Assembly: GCA_021229015.1 (NCBI GenBank)
Contig: CM037789.1
Location: 27,553,480-27,617,479, forward strand
Direction: 5' to 3'
Length of the DNA stretch: 64,000 bases
From: Solen grandis
Taxonomy: Eukaryota > Mollusca > Bivalvia > Adapedonta > Solenidae
The position numbers were made by a program, and so were the translations under genes. The notes under the pieces are model-generated. The model was not told the DNA's origin. It saw only the letters and a program-made list of their open reading frames with translations, and ran no database searches. Of the stretch, positions 1-13,239 are shown piece by piece. Position 1 is the first letter of the stretch. Every line of letters starts with the position of its first letter.

Positions 1-1844
1 ACAGCATATGTGCACTGAGGTAACTTGTTATTCCTGACATGCTGGTCTCGCTAGATGATAAAAAAATACTTCATATTGAAATTGAATAACTGGACTGAGG
101 CTGAAATACTCGTTAAACTGCAAACGTGCAATATTGAACTGGTCTTACATCCTATTAAGCATAAACTTGCTAAATGTTTTATACTTTTCTTATCAATTTA
201 AAGTACTAAGCGCAAACTGATGCATCCTTGCTGCAGTCAATTCTCAGCTGTAAGCCGCTTGGTTTCTAAATATTTGGCGGAAATCTGTTACAAACATCAC
301 CATTTTCCTGCAAAAGTATCGTAGAAATGTTACCTTATTTAAAATCCTAATATAACAAAAAGTCTCCTTTTCTATCCTAACCCCGTAGGCCTATGAAAAA
401 TGTTTTAAGTACAAAATCATCATTGTAAAGCCATTCGTGATTAACCGGAAGTTTCAATTAGACGCGTTTGGTTGGATGATGTTGGGGGAAATAAATATGG
501 AACATGTTCTAATAAACGAAAAGAAGTGTTATTTAACTAATCTGAATCTGAAACGTGCAATATTGAACTGGTCTTACTAAATAGGAACTCAGTCCGGGAG
601 TCAAAAGTTTTATCACATCACAAAGGCCAGAGATGTTCATTGCATTCAATTTCAGACAATATTGCTTATCACACAGCAAGACCGACTGTTTGATCCAACT
701 CAATGTTGCTAGCAAGTCAGGAATAGCAAGTAACCTTAGCAAATCTTCAGCTGGGAGTGCTCAAAATTTGATGTCAGTGCAAGGGGAGTCCGGAGCATGC
801 TCCCTCGAAAAACGAAAAAGCTTCTAGGTTGACGGAGATGCATTCTGAGGGGTATCTCGACGAAGAGGGGGGGGGGGGGGGGTGAAAATAATTATATGCA
901 CTAAGGCACAGCCTCAGAGCGGGCGAAGCATAATCCACTTATTCAGAGGTACTAGATCTATTCAGTCAGTATATGTTACAGTCTAAGTAGATAAGGATAC
1001 ACTCATTAAAAGGATAACCATAAACATCCAGCAACTTGCTTCGAATGCTATCTTAAAATAAAAAAATAAAAAGTTCCAAATGGTTAAAAAAACAACACTA
1101 CCTATTTATCTATCATCATTTTTATTTTTAAATTAAATCAAGTAACTGTAATTCTAATAATCCCGTTTCATTTGTTGGTGTCCATTTATTAAATCCTGCC
1201 TCCAGTCACAATACGCACATCCTTTGAAAAAAAAAAAAAAAAAATAACAACTAACGTTACCTGAAATTCAAAGCCTTTTCCCTCCTAGAACATCTCAAAA
1301 TGCATCAACGTGGTTCTATCTACTATTTTTTTATATAGATATAAGTAAATTTATTTCAAACCTGGCAGTGCCCTGACCGAGTGAGGGTGTAAAATTTGGC
1401 AGAAAAAAAAGTGAAAAAAAAAATGAACCTTTTGTATAAAAATACATCATAACACCAAAATGTAGCGCAAGAGTAAATTATAATATTGCCATCGAAACTT
1501 GAAATAAAAACTGCGATAAAAACTTTATTTATTGAAGGTAACTCAATTAGTTTACATTGTTAGTAAAACTTTTTTACCCAAGTCCTTCTTAGGGAACAAA
1601 TAATCCCCATATCTTACGCCAGTGGCAGCATTTTTACAAATAGTTTTGAAAAAATCTTATTTCCGTGTTTTTTTGTTTTTCAGAATTCTTTTGGAATTTC
1701 CATGAAAATTAGGCCATTTTTTAATAGACTTAGCAACCTGTGTGATATCATGGCTAGACACAAACAAGGCACATTTCTGGGGAGCTGGCTACATAGGGGT
1801 GGTGTCACTACCCGATGAAAAATGTGTATTAAATTTTGTTATTT
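1..1844. other. Intergenic AT-rich DNA, no gene seen
   Basis: Only short unsupported ORFs occur here. The one notable local feature is an uninterrupted run of 16 G at 867-882, a possible slippage or G-quadruplex site. Several poly-A/T runs are present. I recognise no coding or repeat signature. Confidence 0.6.
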
Positions 1845-1975
1845 TATTTACTGGGTTTAACGTCCTGCCAACAGTATTTCAGTCATTTGGAAACTACCAG
1901 TATGTTTACCTGAGACAGATACGGTGCTGCCACACTGCAGTATCAAGCCGTAGACAAGTGGCATGCATGCTCGAT
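1845..1975 (-). repeat. SINE family 2 fragment
   Basis: Read on the minus strand this is the 3' half of a dispersed family also found at 19654, 21711, 32125, 38061, 58171 and 63190. Shared blocks are the GCGTGATACTGCAG-like block, the CAAATGACTGAAATACTG block and the terminal GACGTTAAACCC. The short ORFs in this interval are translations of the repeat. Confidence 0.7.
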
Positions 1976-2039
1976 TATTCGAAATTTGCTGGTAAATCAA
2001 ATGAAATCTATTTAAATTTTTGCCCTGAACATACCCTGT

Positions 2040-3060
2040 AAATAATATAGTCATAATTCAATGATATACACTGAATATGTTTATGAGTCTAAAATCAACC
2101 CCATGCCTAGTTACTGAGACATAAGCATAATAACACTGTGCATGCAAAACTTTAACCAAAATATCCCAGTTAGAAATGGGCCATAATATGTATTAAATTC
2201 AGTCAAAGAGTTATCCTCCTTGGTTTTCTGATGTCCCTGAACACACCCATAAACTTTCAAGTCAATACCATAAACTATATCTGAGATATAAACCGGATAG
2301 TAGCTTGCATGCAAAACTTAAACCAAATTTTCTATTGCATGCACAATTTTGCATTATATTCTGGCAAAAACTATCTGTCTTAATAGCATTACATATGTAT
2401 ACCACTGAACATACTAAAGAAGCTTTCAAATCAATCCTATGCCTGTTAACTGATATAAAATGAAATTTCTTGCATGCAAATCTTTAACCAAAACAAAAAA
2501 TTTAAGTTAAAAAAAGCGGGGCATAATTTATATTTCATCAAGAATTATCTACCTTGATAGTATGATACACCTGAACATGTTAAAAATGTTTCAAATCTGG
2601 TAACTGAGATATACGCATGAAATTCCTTGCATGCAAAACTTCAACCAAAATTTAATGTTTAAAAGGGGACATAATTTGAAATAAGTTCCATCAAGAGTTA
2701 CCTACCTCGATAGTATGATACCCCTTAAGATGTTTCAAACCAATCCCATGCCTTGATACTGAGATAGATAAAAGCATGGAAGTACCTTGCATGCAAAACT
2801 TTAACCAAAATTTAAGTTAAAAAGGGGCCGTAATTTTTATTAAATTCAGTCAAGAGTTATCTGCATTGGTTGTCTTAAGCCCCTGAACATATACATAAAC
2901 ATTCAAGTCAATTCCATAAATGGTTATTGAGATATAAGCTTGACAGTAACTTGCATGCAAACTTTAACCAAAAGCTGCAACGTCACCGCCAGCGCAATGG
3001 TGATTGCAATAGCTTTTATATTCTTCGAAATGTCGAGCTGAAAATATAAATTATATAATA
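2040..3060. repeat. Imperfect ~160-bp tandem-repeat element
   Basis: The block CTTGCATGCAAAACTTTAAC recurs near 2137, 2304, 2470, 2628, 2788 and 2951, a period of about 157-167 bp. Each unit also carries a GGGGCATAATTT-like block and a TCAAGAGTTATCT-like block. The element ends near 3045 with ATTCTTCGAA followed by TGTCGAGCTG. That resembles the end of a dispersed non-autonomous element rather than a centromeric satellite (inference). Confidence 0.75.
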
Positions 3061-3550
3061 ATAGCATTCATATAAATGAATGTTATGCATTTCTTCACGT
3101 CTGTGACATTTGAACATGTGATTTATTCCAGCACTGGATAGAATCACCGGGTTATCTCAGTTCTTTATTTTATAAAACACATTAGTAATGATATTATAAT
3201 AAGATAACATTCATAACCATTTTTCTTCTTCAGCACCTCAATAAAATAACCATGAGTGTATTTAAAATTTAAATATGACATAAAGCAGTTGTATATGTCA
3301 GCATCACAGTTAGTGTAAACGAGGAGATTTTCATAAGCCATGCCGCTTTCTCTCAAATTGTTGTAAAATTTGTGCCTGATTATAGTTTAAAATTTTCAAA
3401 ATGAAGAATATCAGGAAACTATCCAAACCATAAGGAGTCTCTTTTTTCAAGGGATAAATTTTGATTAAACAATTGTGGTAGACAGCCATGAGATAAATAC
3501 CTGCCAAACGAAATTAGATTTACCTTGAACATGTTGTGCACTTGTGAGTT
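3061..3550. other. Intergenic DNA, nothing recognised
   Basis: AT-rich spacer between two tandem arrays. No ORF here has supporting motifs. Confidence 0.5.
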
Positions 3551-3940
3551 AAAACGATCAAATAAAGATAAATGAGAAATAATAAATGATGATTATTATG
3601 AGTTCCCTGGGAGTTGAACCCAGTCCTTTAAAACGATCAAATAAAGATAAATGAGAAATAATAAATGATGATTATTATGAGATCCCTGGGAGTTGAACCC
3701 AGTCCTTTAAAACGATCAAATAAAGATAAATGAAAATGATGATTATTATGAGTTCCCTGGGGGTTGAACCCAGTCCTTTAAAACGATCAAATAAAGATAA
3801 ATGAGAAATAATAAATGATGATTATTATGAGATCCCTGGGAGTTGAACCCAGTCCTTTAAAACGATCAAATAAAGATAAATGAGAAATAATAAATGATGA
3901 TTATTATGAGTTCCCTGGGAGTTGAACCCAGTCCTCTTGA
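3551..3940. repeat. 79-bp tandem array, five copies
   Basis: AAAACGATCAAATAAAG starts at 3551, 3630, 3709, 3780 and 3859, giving units of 79, 79, 71 and 79 bp plus a final copy; the third unit has an 8-bp deletion. Each unit contains CTGGGAGTTGAACCCAG. On the minus strand this is a five-base-pair stem with a seven-base TTCAACT loop, the geometry of a tRNA T-arm/B box. The copies differ at only a few positions, so the expansion is recent. Confidence 0.9.
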
Positions 3941-6439
3941 AAGTACACCAAAAGGTTCCATCAAACCAACAAGCTGGTTTCCATAGACGTAATTAATTTG
4001 ATTCAATTTAATGAGATCACCTGTTGTGATTGGTGCAGAAGGTAATTAGATATAACTCAAGGTGATTAAAACCCATGCACCCAATCTTGTCTTCACGTGA
4101 GTAGGACAGGAATGGACTGATTCCTATGTGTAGCAGTGTCAAGGGGAAAAAAACATGTTTCTGATCAATATTAGCATAAATCAAAGTTTGATGTATTAAC
4201 TTGGAAAAAGTATTATACTATCATTTAGGCACTTTGGATACATAAATATCAAAGCTGATATCTAGTCAATTTTCTACAATCTGTATGGCCTTAAATGCTT
4301 TAATAAATGCATGTCTGTTGGCTTAAGACAACCGTGTTTGTACATTTGATTTAGTTTATCTGATTGCCATCCAACATAAATCAAGAGATGTCACAAGGCA
4401 GCGCGATCCACTTTTCTGAGTGCTGGATAGTATAATTTAAGTTGTTACTATTATATTCTTCAGTGTTAACATAAAACATGTGACTTAAGGCATTGAGCCC
4501 AGACCTTTTTTTTTTGGATAGAGAACAAGACTTAGTATACCAAGTTTGAAGTGAATATGTTTGATGGTTATGGATAAATGGACAAAAACCCTAACCAATA
4601 CTGACGTTGATGAGAGGGTCATGACAATAGCTTTACTTTTTCGGCGTAGCTGTATAATTTCGATTTCAACTCGCATCTTAAACCAATCAAATGTACGCTA
4701 ACAGCGGTAAATAATTCTAAGCTGAATAAAAGGACTCCTGTTATTGGTTAACGCATCGTTATGGACTATAAAATTACTGTAAATAAGGGGTGCAGCTTGT
4801 ATATATCATTCAGCTTGGTGTTATTACTTTTCTTTTTGATGTAATCATGAAAGTAATTTCAGTAAGTTAAATACAATCCTTTTCCATCAATTGAGGAATG
4901 CAACTTTGTGAAAATGATTTAAAACAACAAAAAAGAATCCACCGTGTTATGACATGAAACCCCTTAATTACTATGTATATTGAATTATTTCAGCCTGCCG
5001 AGATGCTCTCATTGAAAATTAATTCGCCAAAACCAAAACAACTAATAACGCTTTTATATCATAATTGTCATATGCAATAATGATATGAACAAATATCAAA
5101 CAAGCCTATTTACAGATATAATTTTTTGTATTACCGTCTATAAATAAGTATATTTCATAGAAAAAATACTGAACTATTTCTAGAGCGTACTAAATTTGTT
5201 GTGCGTCGGTCTTTCGCGCGCTTTTCCTCGGAATGTTCTAGAAGACTGGAAATCTCGTTTTTCTTTCATCCTACGCCGAATATCTTTTTTAAAGATATTT
5301 CTTGTTTAAAAATGAAGCTAATTTAAGGTTTTATATCATCTATTACTGTCAAACTTAAATGCCCAATACAAAAATAGGAAATATCAGCTTAGGTAGTGCA
5401 AAATATTTAATGTTATCTTCTAATAATAAATTTTCTGTAGGATGTTTATAAATTCTGTACTTTCTATGATAAAATTCACATTAATTCTTTATTAGTAGCA
5501 AAGGTCATTCCAGGAGTAGATGCTGTGAATAATGTTTATCATTATTTGAATTCTATTGATTTGGAATTCTTTACAATGTAGTTTGAAAGAGTTTGTAAAC
5601 ATATAAATAATGTCAAAATTGAAGGACAGTCTTGTCCAACACCTTTTTAAAGTTGATACCTTATCCAAAATTTATAGACTTAAATGTTTATCATATATTT
5701 CTTGTAGATCGTCCCTTACAGTTCAGCCTGAGGACAGTTGTCCTCAGTTGACGTGTGTCACCACGAGGAGGCACTGTATAGGGCTTGACCATGGAGAGGC
5801 TATATACTGGCAGGGGAGAATAATGCTCCCTTTTCACCGGAAACTGGCTAGCCAGCGGTGGAGGCTTAAGCACACCACACCAGACGCGTCACATGGCCCA
5901 TTTTGACACACACACAATAGCTCAGAAACCGGGGGACGTTACCAATTGAAATTGATATCTGTGAACCCCAAACACAGAGAACTCTTAAACTTTTATTTCT
6001 GAACATTGTGTGCCACTTTTTGAGACATTGACAGGTCTATGAAATAGCTGAAGAGAAAACATATAACATATAATGAAAACAAAAATGAATAAATAAATAA
6101 ATAGCAAAAAAGGAAAAAAAAAAAAATAAACAAATAAATATAAAAAAAACAATAACAAATAAACTAACATGACACACGCCATCGTCTTTCGTCTGTACCA
6201 TGCAGGGTACCATCCAACAGTACATCAGACGACCTGAAACATACAAGTAATCCAAACACCATCATAATAAGAAAGGTAAATTTTAAACAAAGAAAATTCA
6301 AATTCAAATTTGCTCCCTTGGCTAAGCCAATTTCGATGCCAGTGCCATAATTTTGGAAGAGCTCCAATAGGCCATGTTCCACAACAAATATGTTAATTCC
6401 AGGCCTTGTGATTTCTGACGAGAAAATTATTCTAGTGTT
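3941..6439. other. Intergenic DNA, no gene seen
   Basis: Mostly unique-looking AT-rich sequence. A near-perfect hairpin (two 9-bp arms, CTGAGGACA and its complement, around 2 bp) lies at 5728-5747. A poly-A/T-rich stretch lies at 6080-6160. The ORF at 5610-5906 has no recognisable domain and no splice context, so I do not call it a gene. Confidence 0.5.
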
Positions 6440-6620
6440 TTCCTTTACATTGGCCATAACTCCTGACTGAAATGCCCGATATCAGCCATAATACAACTCA
6501 GCCGAGAGATTATGGCCATAAACATTTGAAAAAGATTGCTTGAGAAATGAAGATGATAAAGTAAGTACAAAGTAAAGTCTTGAATTCTTTTATCATTTAA
6601 GGGTCATAACATATTAAAAA
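6440..6620. repeat. Dispersed repeat with GGCCATAACTCCTGA block
   Basis: The block TGGCCATAACTCCTGACTG and the following TTGCTTGAGAAATGAAGATG recur around 41670-41940 and 42410-42530. This is therefore one copy of a dispersed, non-coding repeat family. Confidence 0.6.
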
Positions 6621-7314
6621 AAAAAATTGTGTTAGAATATGTGTGTGTGTGTTTAAAAATGACTGAGATTCTTGTGACAAATGTGTAAAAATAAATTATT
6701 CACTAAACCCACCTTGAGGACAGTCATCCATAATCGTGGAACCAGTGTGAAGGACCATGTTCTTTGCCACAACTATTACTGGACTAACCTAAAATTTCCT
6801 AAGTGTCAATAACAATCTTTTTAATTATAGTTTCACTAAGAAATACATAAGTAGTAAGAAATAGAGAGTGAGCTGGACTATACCATTCACTACGTATAAA
6901 GACCCCAAACCTATGAGAATATAACTACACTTAAATGAAGACCCAAAAACTTTCAGAATATAACCACACTTGAACAGATTTTGCCCCACTTCATTGTAAA
7001 GATAGAGGGTGAAATGCATTATTTCTGGACTTTTTCAGTAACTCCATATGAAGACCCAAAACCTAGAATATAACTCCACTCGAACAAATTTTGTCCCACT
7101 TCATAAGTAGTTAGATATAGGGAGTGAACTGGACTATTTCAGTAAACTACGTATGAAGACCCAAAACCCATGAGAATTAATCACAAAAATTATAAGTAAT
7201 ATGTAAAAGAGGGTGAGCTGGATTATTTCAGTAACTATGTATGAAGTCCCCAAACGAATATAACTACACTTAAACAGATTTTGCCCCACTTCATAAGTAG
7301 TAAGAAATAGGGGG

Positions 7315-7573
7315 TGACTTGACTTGACTATTTGTGTTTACCGTCGCTTCGACAGTATTTCAGCCATATAGCGACGTCCAGCTAATTACAGGTGGAAGAA
7401 GACCCCGAATGCACGGAGGCATTCGGGTAGAATCACCGACCTACCGCAAGCCAGCTGGAAGGCTTCCTCACATGAAAATCCGAATGACCCTGCCGGGATT
7501 CGAACCCACGCGGTGAGGGGCTGAGTGAGTGTTAAAGTCAGCGACTTTACCCTCTCGGCCACGGAGACCCCCA
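7315..7573 (-). repeat. SINE family 1 copy, near full length
   Basis: On the minus strand it begins with a tRNA-like head: A-box-like GGCCGAGAGG and B box GGTTCGAATCC. It continues through the CATGTGAGGAAGCCTTCCAG body and ends in TGACTGAAATACTGTCGAAG-like sequence followed by a TCAAGTCA tail. It differs from the two copies further along the array, so it is probably a separate insertion. Confidence 0.85.
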
Positions 7574-8542
7574 AATAGGGGGTGAGCTGGCATATTCAGT
7601 AACTGCCTATGAAGAGCCCAAATATATGAGAATATAACTTCACTTGAACAAATTTTGCCCATTTTAAAGATTAAGAAATAGGAGGATAAACTGGACTATT
7701 TTTCCCCGGTATAACCCCAAAATATCAGATTATAACCTGACAGATTTTGCCACACTTTATAAGTAAGTAGGAAATAGGAGGTGAGCTAGACTATTTCTCA
7801 GTAACTACGTATCAAGAGTCAAAACCTATGAGAACATAACTTCATTTGAGCAGATTTTCCCCCACTTCATAAGAAGTAGAAAATATTACTTTACTCGAAA
7901 ATATTTTGCCCCACTTCATATATAGAAAGAAATAGGGGGTGAACTGGACTATTTCAGTAACTACGTATAAAGACCCCAAAACCTATCAGAATATAACTAC
8001 ACTCGAACAAATTTTGCCCCACTTCGTAAGTAGTAAGAAATATGGGGTGAGCTGGACTATTTCAGTAACTACGTTTGAAGAACCCAATCACATGAAAATA
8101 TAACTACACTCGAACAGATTTTGCACCAATTCATAAGAAGTAAGAAATAGGGGTGAGCTTTACTATTTCAGTAACTTATTATAAGACCAAACCTTAGAAT
8201 ATAACACACTTAAAGATTTTGCCCCACTCTAAATAGGGGTGAGCTACTATTTAGAACATATAAGACCCAAACTTTAGAATATAACAAATTTTCCCCACTT
8301 CATCAGTTGTAAAGATAGAGGGTGAACTGCATTATTTCTGGACTTTTTCAGTAACTCCATATGAAAACCCCAAACCCTAGATAATATAACTCCACTTTTC
8401 ATAAAAAAAAGGGTGAGCTGGACTATTTCATTAACTACGTATGAAGAACCTAAACATTTGACAGTATAGCTTCACTTGAACAAATATGGCCAACTTCATA
8501 AGTAGTAAGAAATAGGGATGAACTGGTCTATTTCATTAATGA

Positions 8543-8797
8543 TTTGACTTGACTATTTGGGTTTACCATCGATTCGACAGTATTTCAGCCATATAGCGAC
8601 GTCCAGCTAAGTACAGGTGGAGGAAGACCCCGAATACACGGAGGCATTCGGGTAGAACCACCGACCTACCGCAAGCCAGCTGGAAGGCTTCCTCACATGA
8701 ACATCCGAATGACCCTGGCGGGATTCGAACCAACGCGGTGAGGGGCAGAGTAAGTGTTAAAGACAGCGACTTTACCCTCTTGGCCACGGAGGCCCCC
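8543..8797 (-). repeat. SINE family 1 copy, in satellite
   Basis: Full-length copy with the same head, body and tail as the copy at 55458-55709. It shares private variants (ATCGATTCGACAG, AAGACAGCGAC, AACCAACGCG) with the copy 1081 bp downstream. The two were therefore copied together with the satellite rather than inserted separately. Confidence 0.85.
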
Positions 8798-9620
8798 AAA
8801 TAGGGGATAAGCTGGCATATTCAGTAACTGCCTATGAAGAGCCCAAATATATGAGGATATAACTTCACTTGAACAAATTTTGCCCCACTTCATAAGTAGC
8901 AAGAAATAGGGGGTGAGCTGGATTATTTCAGTTACTACTTATGAAGACCCCAAACCTGTCAAAATATAACTACACTTGAACAGATTTTGTCCCACTTCAT
9001 AGTTAGTAAGAAATAGGAGGTGTGCTGGACTATTTCAGTAACAACTGATAAAGACCCCGAACCTATGTGAATATAACTCCACTCGAACAAATTTCGCCCC
9101 ACTTCATAAGTAGCAAGAAATAGAGAGTGAGCTGGACTATACCATTCACTACGTATGAAGACCCCAAAATATCAGATTATAACATTTCCTGACAGATTTT
9201 GCCACACTTTATAAGTAAGTAGGAAATAGGAGGTGAGCTAGACTATTTCTCAGTAACTACGTATCAAGAGTCAAAACCTATGAGAACATAACTTCATTTG
9301 AGCAGATTTTCCCCCACTTCATAAGAAGTAGAAAATATTACTTTACTCGAAAATATTTTGCCCCACTTCATCAGTTGTAAAGATAGAGGGTGAACTGCAT
9401 TATTTCTGGACTTTTTCAGTAACTCCATATGAAAACCCCAAACCCTAGATAATATAACTCCACTTGAACAAATTTTACCCCACTTCATAAGTAGTAAGAA
9501 ATAGAGGGTGAGCTGGACTATTTCATTAACTACGTATGAAGAACCTAAACATTTGACAGTATAGCTTCACTTGAACAAATATGGCCAACTTCATAATGGG
9601 GAACTGGTCTATTTCATTAA

Positions 9621-9877
9621 TGACTTGACTTGACTATTTGGGTTTACCATCGATTCGACAGTATTTCAGCCATATAGCGACGTCCAGCTAAGTACAGGTG
9701 GAGGAAGACCCCGAATACACGGAGGCATTCGGGTAGAACCACCGACCTACCGCAAGCCAGCTGGAAGGCTTCCTCACATGAACATCCGAATGACCCTGGC
9801 GGGATTCGAACCAACGCGATGAGAGGCAGAGTAAGTGTTAAAGACAGCGACTTTACCCTCTTGGCCACGGAGGCCCC
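9621..9877 (-). repeat. SINE family 1 copy, duplicated with satellite
   Basis: Nearly identical to the copy at 8543-8797, including its private substitutions, and flanked by the same satellite variants. Visible differences are few, for example GCGATGAGAGGC here against GCGGTGAGGGGC there. Confidence 0.85.
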
Positions 9878-10735
9878 CAAATAGGGGATAAGCTGGCATA
9901 TTCAGTAACTGCCTATGAAGAGCCCAAATATATGAGGATATAACTTCACTTGAACAAATTTTGCCCCACTTCATAAGTAGCAAGAAATAGGGGGTGAGCT
10001 GGATTATTTCAGTTACTACTTATGAAGACCCGAAAGATATGAGAATACAACTTCATTTGAATACATTCTGCCCTACTTCATAAGTAGTTAGTATAGGGAG
10101 TAACTGGATTTTTTCCCATAAGTAGTTAGCTATAGGGAGTGAACTGGACTATTTCAGTAAACTACGTATGAAGACCCAAAACCTGTCATAATATAACTAC
10201 ACTCGAACAGATTTTGTCCCACTTCATAAGTATTAAGAAATAGGGGGTGAGCTGGCATATTCATTATCTGCCTATGAAGAGCCCAAATATATGAGAATAT
10301 AACTTCATTTGAACAAATTTTGCCACCCTTCATAAGTAGCAAGAAAAAGGGGCTGAGCTGGATTATTTCAGTTACTACTTATAATACCAAACCTAGAGAA
10401 TACTTCACTGAAACAAATTTTGCCCCACTTCATAAGTAGTACGAAAGAGAGAGTGAGCTGGACTATTTCTCAGTAACTACGTATTAAGAGTCAAAACCTA
10501 TGAGAACATAACTTCATTTGAGCAGATTTTGCCCACTTCATAAGAAGTAGAAAATATTACTTTACTCGAAAATATTTTGCCCCACTTCATATATAGAAAG
10601 AAATAGGGGGTGAACTGGACTATTTCAGTAACTACATATGAAGACCCAAAAACTTTCAGAATATAAAAAAAACGTAATTAAAAATAGGAAATACGTATGA
10701 AGACCGCAAAATCCAGGAAAATATAGCGTTCTTTT

Positions 10736-11734
10736 ATAAGCCGAGTCTAAAATGCAAGATATCAAACTGGATATATTTCAGATTCTGCTTATGAAGGGAT
10801 TTTTTTTCTTCTGATTTCCCCACTTTTTAAAAAAATACAGTTGTAGTTGTTAAAATCCTGAGCCAGTGCAGTCTTTCCTGTGAAAAACATCTGACTTTGG
10901 CAGGAAAAAATGTTTTTTACACCAGGCACTGTTGGTCATTGTTGAAGCGGATTTTAACACTTCATCTGACTGGGGGAATTGGTTGGTATTAACCACACCA
11001 CTGTTGAAGTCAGCCATTAGCACTGTAAAATAGAAATGTAATTTTCTGTAACAAAATTTGTAAACATACAAAACAAAATGAAAGGATATATGAATCTTAA
11101 AAAGTAGTGCATGGTACCATCTAAAGGCCAATCAAGCAGATCTGAACGGTATCAAGGTAATTTGGGTAGTTGAACCATCTCGTATGATTCTCGACCAACT
11201 GTGAATAGAGATGTAAAATTTAAAAGCTGTGATGATATGTAAAGCAACTCGTTCACAAAAGGCTATTGACTAAGAATTTAGTTTTAACTATCTGTATGTT
11301 TTATGTCTATCAAAACATGCCTATGGGTGAAATAAATCGTTTATCCTCTGTTTAATTACCTGTCAACAATGTAAAATATAGTAAATTAGAAAATACGATT
11401 GGGGTGTGTCTAAATCTTAGAGTAGTACCCACAAGCCAAACCAATATTAAAATGAAGTAATATCTGCTCTGTGGAGATTTGAGAGCCAGTAATACTTCTA
11501 TTATGTTCCAAGCCAATACATGCAATGGATACTAAGATGATTGTCTTTGATAGTATTTTCATGCAAAACTGACCTATTTTCAAGTTGTAAAAGACCCAAC
11601 ATTTGCATTTAATTCAAATAAGGGTTTACTGATTTAACTTGATTATATTGGAAGGTTGGGAAGTGTTGTGTGCAGTTTCAATCAGTTACATGCAGATGTA
11701 ACTGAGATATGATTTTGATAGTTATGGAGAAAAG
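10736..11734. other. Intergenic DNA, no gene seen
   Basis: Leaves the satellite and enters mixed sequence. The 93-residue minus-strand ORF at 10850-11131 has no recognisable motif and I do not support it. Confidence 0.5.
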
Positions 11735-12065
11735 CTGACCTACCAAGAAATCTGATATTTTCTAAGTGTAAAAGGGCCATAATTCTAGCAAAGAGCAAGA
11801 TACAGTTATGGTCCTTGCAGCCTTAAGTCAACTTATGGTGGTGAATAAGTGTTCCAAGTTTCAAAGCAATAGTTTTGACACTTCTTGTGAAAAGATTAAC
11901 CTAAACATAAAATTTAACCAAGAAATCTGATATTTTCTAAGTGTAAAAGGGACATAATTCTTGCTAAAAACGGCAAAATAGAATCATGGTTCTTGCAGCC
12001 AAGTATCAACTAATGATGGTGAATAAACTTCAAACTTAATCAGGGTGAACGCCGACGCCAACGCC
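11735..12065. repeat. Two-copy ~180-bp repeat ending in GCCGACG tract
   Basis: ACCAAGAAATCTGATATTTT begins at about 11742 and again at about 11918. Each is followed by AAAAGGG(C/A)CATAATTCT and later by GGTGAATAA. The second copy runs into a short GCCGACGCCAACGCCGACGG tract, a typical-looking end of a dispersed tandem-unit element. Confidence 0.7.
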
Positions 12066-13239
12066 GACGGCCCAATATTGATGACAATTTAAGATTTTTT
12101 TTTCAAAATTCAGATGAGTTAATAATGATGTGTAAATGTTAGTAGTTGAAAAGTAGAAGAATATGATGATTATAAATAGCTGTAACAGTAGTAGTAGTTG
12201 AAAATAGAAAAATAAGATGATGGTATGAAACAGCAGCTGTAGAAATAAGAGTAGGGTACTTACCTGGTGACTTCTCCAATATCCGCCATGGGCAAACCAA
12301 CGTCTCCATTGCATTAAGCGCTCAACCTAAAAGATTGCTGTCTGTCTGAGGCTTAAGGTTGGAGGCTGGTTGCTGACTTTGTAGAAAATGCTTTCTGGTG
12401 ACAGAATGGATGCTGCAGGAGATCTATGGTACCAAGTGCTTTTGCCAATCCCTGAAATGAAAAAAAATCAATAATAATCATATAACAATATTCATAATTT
12501 CACCACTCAATATTATTGTGTTATTCATCAATATATTATAGTGATTAAAGAAAAGACTTAAACCACCAGTATACTTTCAAAACAACGTAGCTTGCTGATC
12601 AGGTTTGATAGATTCAAAGATTTCAAAGAATTTTATTCATTCATTCCAGAAGGTCATTTTGACATACAATTGTATGATATTGACATGTTTATGTATAACA
12701 AAATAATAGAAAACAATTTAATTTTTTCAAATACTTTGTTTAGATAGATATATTAATAACAATGCAAAAAAATTTAAAAATTTGCTGACTAGCAAAATAC
12801 TAAATTCCTATATTCAACACATATGTTTTAACTCCAAAAATCTGTACTATCATACTGAATAAACAGTTTAAGAGACAGCAATGCAAATAATACCTATTTT
12901 TGTAAAGTGTATCGAAAAACTAACGAATACAGAATGTCTGACACCACTAGTACCTTTGAATCATCTTGTTACTCAACCAAAAAAAAAAAATGAAATAGTA
13001 TAAAATATCATGAAATACACATATATAAATATAAGTAAATGTAAAACCCCACACACTTATTACTCTAAAGAAACGAAATCGATACTACCAACTTTCATAT
13101 AGTATACGCGTCCAGCATGATTCACAATATTAATACACAACATTTTATATGTAATTAGCATACAAAAATATTATATAAATCAAAGATATCTAACATTAGG
13201 ATATTTGGGAAATATTTTAAAAAAGCAATTACTAAAAGT
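12066..13239. other. AT-rich intergenic DNA, nothing recognised
   Basis: No supported ORF or repeat family. The minus-strand ORF at 12036-12314 is low-complexity Leu/Phe-rich translation of AT-rich DNA. Confidence 0.5.

Larger units (their letters stand above)
6820..10735. repeat. ~108-bp satellite array with embedded SINEs
   Basis: The unit is built from GAAGACCCCAAAACCTATGA, AATATAACTACACTTGAAC, TTTTGCCCCACTTCATAAG and GTGAGCTGGACTATTTCAG. The phase-matched block recurs at 7971 and 8079, so the period is about 108 bp. Monomers diverge, carry indels and sometimes lose segments, for example around 8160-8280. A variant segment at about 7730-7915 recurs at 9181-9365 and about 10470-10590, showing higher-order organisation. 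Three SINE copies sit inside. All ORFs here are translations of repeat. Confidence 0.9.

Noticed and set aside
3551..3940. CRISPR-like regular repeat array
   Set aside because: The whole 79-bp unit repeats without variable spacers, and the context is eukaryotic. It is a tandem array.
8563..9983. Recurring 62-78 residue minus-strand ORFs in the satellite
   Set aside because: They are translations of family 1 SINE and satellite monomers and recur only because the DNA repeats.
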